This document shows, piece by piece, positions 61,101 through 64,000 of a stretch of 64,000 nucleotides of DNA (position 1 is the first letter of the stretch; each line of letters begins with the position of its first letter). The stretch comes from Motacilla alba alba. Taxonomy: Eukaryota > Chordata > Aves > Passeriformes > Motacillidae. The notes under the pieces were generated by a model. It was not told the DNA's origin, made no database searches, and worked only from the letters and a program-made list of their open reading frames with translations. The DNA is taken from assembly GCF_015832195.1 (NCBI RefSeq), contig NC_052018.1, forward strand, positions 112,687,966-112,751,965. The letters run 5' to 3'. A program made the position numbers and the translations under genes.

Positions 61101-64000
61101 GCAAGATAGCAACTGGAAGGAAATGAGCTTCTTTAGAGAGGCAGAAAGGAGAAGAGAGGGTTAATTTTCTTCCTATAGAAAGTGTTCAGTCAGCATGAAA
61201 AGTTAATGTCTCAATATCTTCCTTTTTAACTCAAGTCTGCTTGTGCCTTGCCCTGCCTGTTTTCCCAGTGAATGTCCTGGTATCAGCTGCATTTTCTTCT
61301 TGCTCCAAACTCCTCCCAGAGTAGAACCTGTGGGAGAAGGCAGGTTTGGTCTTCCAGAATGCCTCATTTGTGTCCTGTCCGTGTGCTGGTCAGTCAGAGC
61401 TGTGCTTCGCTCACCTTGTTGTGCAGCCTTGACACTCGGATAAAGCCCAGGCACTTCTTTATGGCCAGAGCGGCCTGCTGAGCCTGGAATCGCAGTGAGT
61501 TTGGGACTGCACGAGGAAGGAGATGGCATTTGCAGGAAGGGTCGTTGGTGAAATCCTGCCTTGCACAGATGACTCCAGCCCAGGCTCCACGCAGCTGGAA
61601 TTGCTGGCAGAGAACTTCCCTGTGATGGATGGACTGGTGAGGGCTGCCAGCAAATTTGTGTGGCTGCTGCAGCTATGCCTCCACCTGCACCGGGATGGCC
61701 AAGCTTCCAGTCCTGTGAAATGTGGGAATTAAGCACAACCTTCCCTCAAACCCTGCAGGCAGCAGCTGGATCCACCAGCCAGGGCTGTGTGGGGACAGAG
61801 GACGTGAGGGAGCAGGAATAGCTCAGGGAAGGAGAGTTCCCATGCTAGCAAGTCAGGCTGATGCCACGGGCAGCACTGGGAAGTTTTTCTTCTGGCTATC
61901 CCTTTGTGTTGGCAAGGTGGCTTTTACGAGAGGTCACTTTTGTAAATGCACTAAAACCTTGGAACAGACAAATGGTGGGTTGGCAGGGGTAGGAGATGGT
62001 GAGCCTGAGGAGGGGATGCCAAGACAGAGGAGTCTTTGGAGGAATAAGAGGAAAGGATAGAGGAGAGAAAATCAAATATGAGCAGCTCTGCCAGTGGCAG
62101 TATGGGCAGCATCTCAGGGAGGCTGTTAGTCAGGGGGCAGAGCTGGCAGGGCTACTGGAGCTGGATAAGGAATTTAGTCTTTTTGACCCTTAGCATTTTC
62201 TCACTACTCAGCCCTTCTGCAACAAGCCTAGAAATGTTTTACTGTTTCTTGGTGTCGTCTTTTTTTTTTTCTTAAACAAGTACTTCTTATCTGCAAACAG
62301 CAAAGTTTAAATGAAAGGAAATTATGGGATCTGTTGGCTCAGCATGCCAAGTAGAGCCTGCTCAGATGCTTGTCATCCCGAACTGTGTGAAATTTGAATT
62401 TCTCCTATTGGAGTGGGACTGAGCTCATCAGGTTATGGTGCCTGTGGAGGCAGGGCAGGGGCTGGTGGGTGCTCTCAGCCGAGCTCGAAGCAGAGTTGGC
62501 AGCCTGTGGGTGTGCAGCCGCTCCTTTCCCAGCCTGGAGTAGGTGTCTTGCAGCCTGGTTTAGCGGGAGCATCAGCCTGCTTCTGCCACGGCTGCAGGAG
62601 CTGCTCAGACGTGGCACTGGGGAGACACGTGTGAGCAGAGGAGCAGAACAATTCCTTCCATCACTTGTTCGCCTGAGGAGAAGCAGAAGTGGCACAGGGC
62701 TTGTTGAGGGAGCACTGCACAAGTCCATTCTTGTCCTTGCTGAGATACGGTTTTGTGTTCCCATTTTCCTTCCTTGAATCCCTTCATGAAGAGTGCACGA
62801 GACACTGACCTCTGCTGCCTCTTGATTCTGGTCAGGTTATTTGTACTGGTGTGTCAGTCTGCACCATTTTTGCTCAAGGATTGCAAGTCAGGTATTGGGC
62901 AATGCCTGATCCCTCATCTTCCACAGGGATGTGCAAAGAAAAGTGTTGAGAGGGTTTAGGAGTTATCTTTTGCTTTCTGTTAGAGTTGCGCTTCAGAACC
63001 GAATGTGTGCTGTTGTTTTACTGTATTTAGCACAAAGCCAAATTATATAGCTGAAGCTTTTTTTGGCCTGCCATTGTTCATTTAGGCTAATTTGGCTGGC
63101 TTAGAAAGATGTTGAAGTGCAGCTTTGCCAAAGCTCCCCTGTCCTCCAAGAGTCCTAACAGGGGAGGCAACTCAGACAAGCCGATGGCTCAGGGGAATCC
63201 TCCATTAGCTAATCCTCCATTAGCACTGCGAGTGCTTATCCCAGTTATTCCTGGGGGAGTGGAGCAACTCCCACACTCCGTGCATTTGCAAATTCCAGCC
63301 TGCAGCTTCCTCCCATCACTCACTAGAAGATGCTCACATAAAAGAGCCTGAAAGCAAGGGAGGGGCGTCAAGATGTGGTTACTTGCAAAGAGCCCTGAAA
63401 GCAAGTACAGACAGTGTATTTTATGGCATTACTTGATATTGACATTCCTGTGGCTCCCTCTGCCTCTCCCTTCTGCCTTTCCATAGAAAATATCTTGGCT
63501 GTCCCAGGAGCAGAAGAGAGAAGCTTGGATGTAGCTGGATACTAAACTGCTACCTGCCTGATCTGCCTTCAGCTATTCAAAGGGCAAGTTCAGGACCTCT
63601 GGCCATCAGATGATTTTGTCACATGCCAAATTTATTCAGTTTACTGTAAGTTTATCACCCTCTTGAAATATCACATCAAAAATTTGTCAGCTGAAAGAAA
63701 CTCCACATTCTGCTCAGCTGAACTGACTCAAGCCGAGTTTAACTTTTGAACTGTAACTTCTGTGGGCAGCAGGTCTGTGCTTACACCAGGTCCTGTCCCC
63801 CTGCCCTGTCACCCTGGTGTGGAGCGTGGGGTTTTTGTTTCAAGCATGGGTCTAGAGGACTTGCAGGTACATTGTGGGTTTTAGCCCTAAGCAGGATCTG
63901 TGCTGTGGGGTGGTACAAGTGGGATTTTGCAGTGCAGGTCCGGGCAGCTGCTGCTCACCACAGATCAGGAGAACCAAGGGTGTTGAATTACTGAAGGCAA
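58150..64000. other. Intronic stretch to the right edge
   Basis: Unique intron. A short inverted repeat TCTGTTT/AAACAGA (59347-59363) followed by five GAT triplets (59410-59424) lies in AT-rich, possibly constrained sequence. A 15 bp direct repeat AATCCTCCATTAGC(T/A) occurs at 63196-63225. AT-rich DNA spans 59750-60580. Open frames near 61200-62800 look like chance. No PLCB1 exon 3 was found. Confidence 0.6.

Larger units (their letters stand above)
6868..64000 (+). other. PLCB1: PLCB1 intron 2, at least 57 kb, continuing beyond the window
   Basis: From the exon donor to the right edge I could not find the next PLCB1 exon, which in mammals begins ETELLDLSLVKDARCG. The first introns of PLCB1 are known to be very long in vertebrates, so this fits. 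Everything listed below at higher coordinates is therefore intragenic to PLCB1 on its sense strand. Confidence 0.82.

Noticed and set aside
63125..63180. AKAP...SSKSPN frame near the right edge, checked as PLCB1 exon 3.
   Set aside because: Only the four residues AKAP are shared with PLCB1 and no splice sites fit.

Overview
This 64 kb window is vertebrate nuclear DNA, almost certainly from a bird. It is nearly all intron. The avian signature is two CR1 LINE 3' ends (one on each strand), low repeat density and CpG-depleted sequence of fairly even base composition. An antisense solo LTR around 18.65-19.02 kb resembles, from memory, LTRs common in songbirds, so a passerine is the best guess.

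Only one protein-coding exon can be supported. It is a 78 bp phase 0/0 exon at 6790-6867 on the + strand encoding 26 residues that match residues 34-59 of phospholipase C beta-1 (PLCB1), the start of its PH domain. It has a textbook branch point, acceptor and donor. From the known mammalian structure it corresponds to coding exon 2, so 1-6789 is the 3' part of intron 1 and 6868-64000 is at least 57 kb of intron 2. I found no sequence for exon 3 (beginning ETELLD in mammals), so it should lie beyond the right edge. No other gene of known family was recognised. The many open frames of 60-250 codons look like chance openings in GC-rich, CpG-poor intron.

Regional layout: 1-6789 intron 1, T-rich with no repeats recognised; 6790-6867 PLCB1 exon; 6868-11247 plain intron; 11248-11553 CR1 on the - strand; 12327-12534 an 87 bp-period tandem repeat; 15294-15363 and 18471-18540 small minisatellites; 18650-19020 a - strand solo LTR; 19021-49185 long intron with a PBX/MEIS-type motif cluster (about 23.6-23.7 kb), a GATA palindrome (38.37 kb), several perfect inverted repeats and GC-rich patches; 49186-49387 CR1 on the + strand; 50631-50825 an unexplained exon-like block; about 51460-52085 an orphan CpG island; 52.1-64 kb mixed intron with an exon-like 126 bp block at 56826-56951 and a degraded LINE reverse-transcriptase relic near 58.09 kb.

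The most interesting region is 50.6-57.3 kb. The CpG island inside intron 2 has a perfect CTCF core plus a second near-match in the same orientation, a YY1-type motif over an ATG in good Kozak context, a G-quadruplex motif and a tetranucleotide microsatellite at its edge. An oppositely oriented CTCF-like site lies 3.3 kb downstream. This looks like an internal promoter and/or boundary element, possibly driving an undescribed transcript within PLCB1. That function is inference and needs expression or chromatin data.
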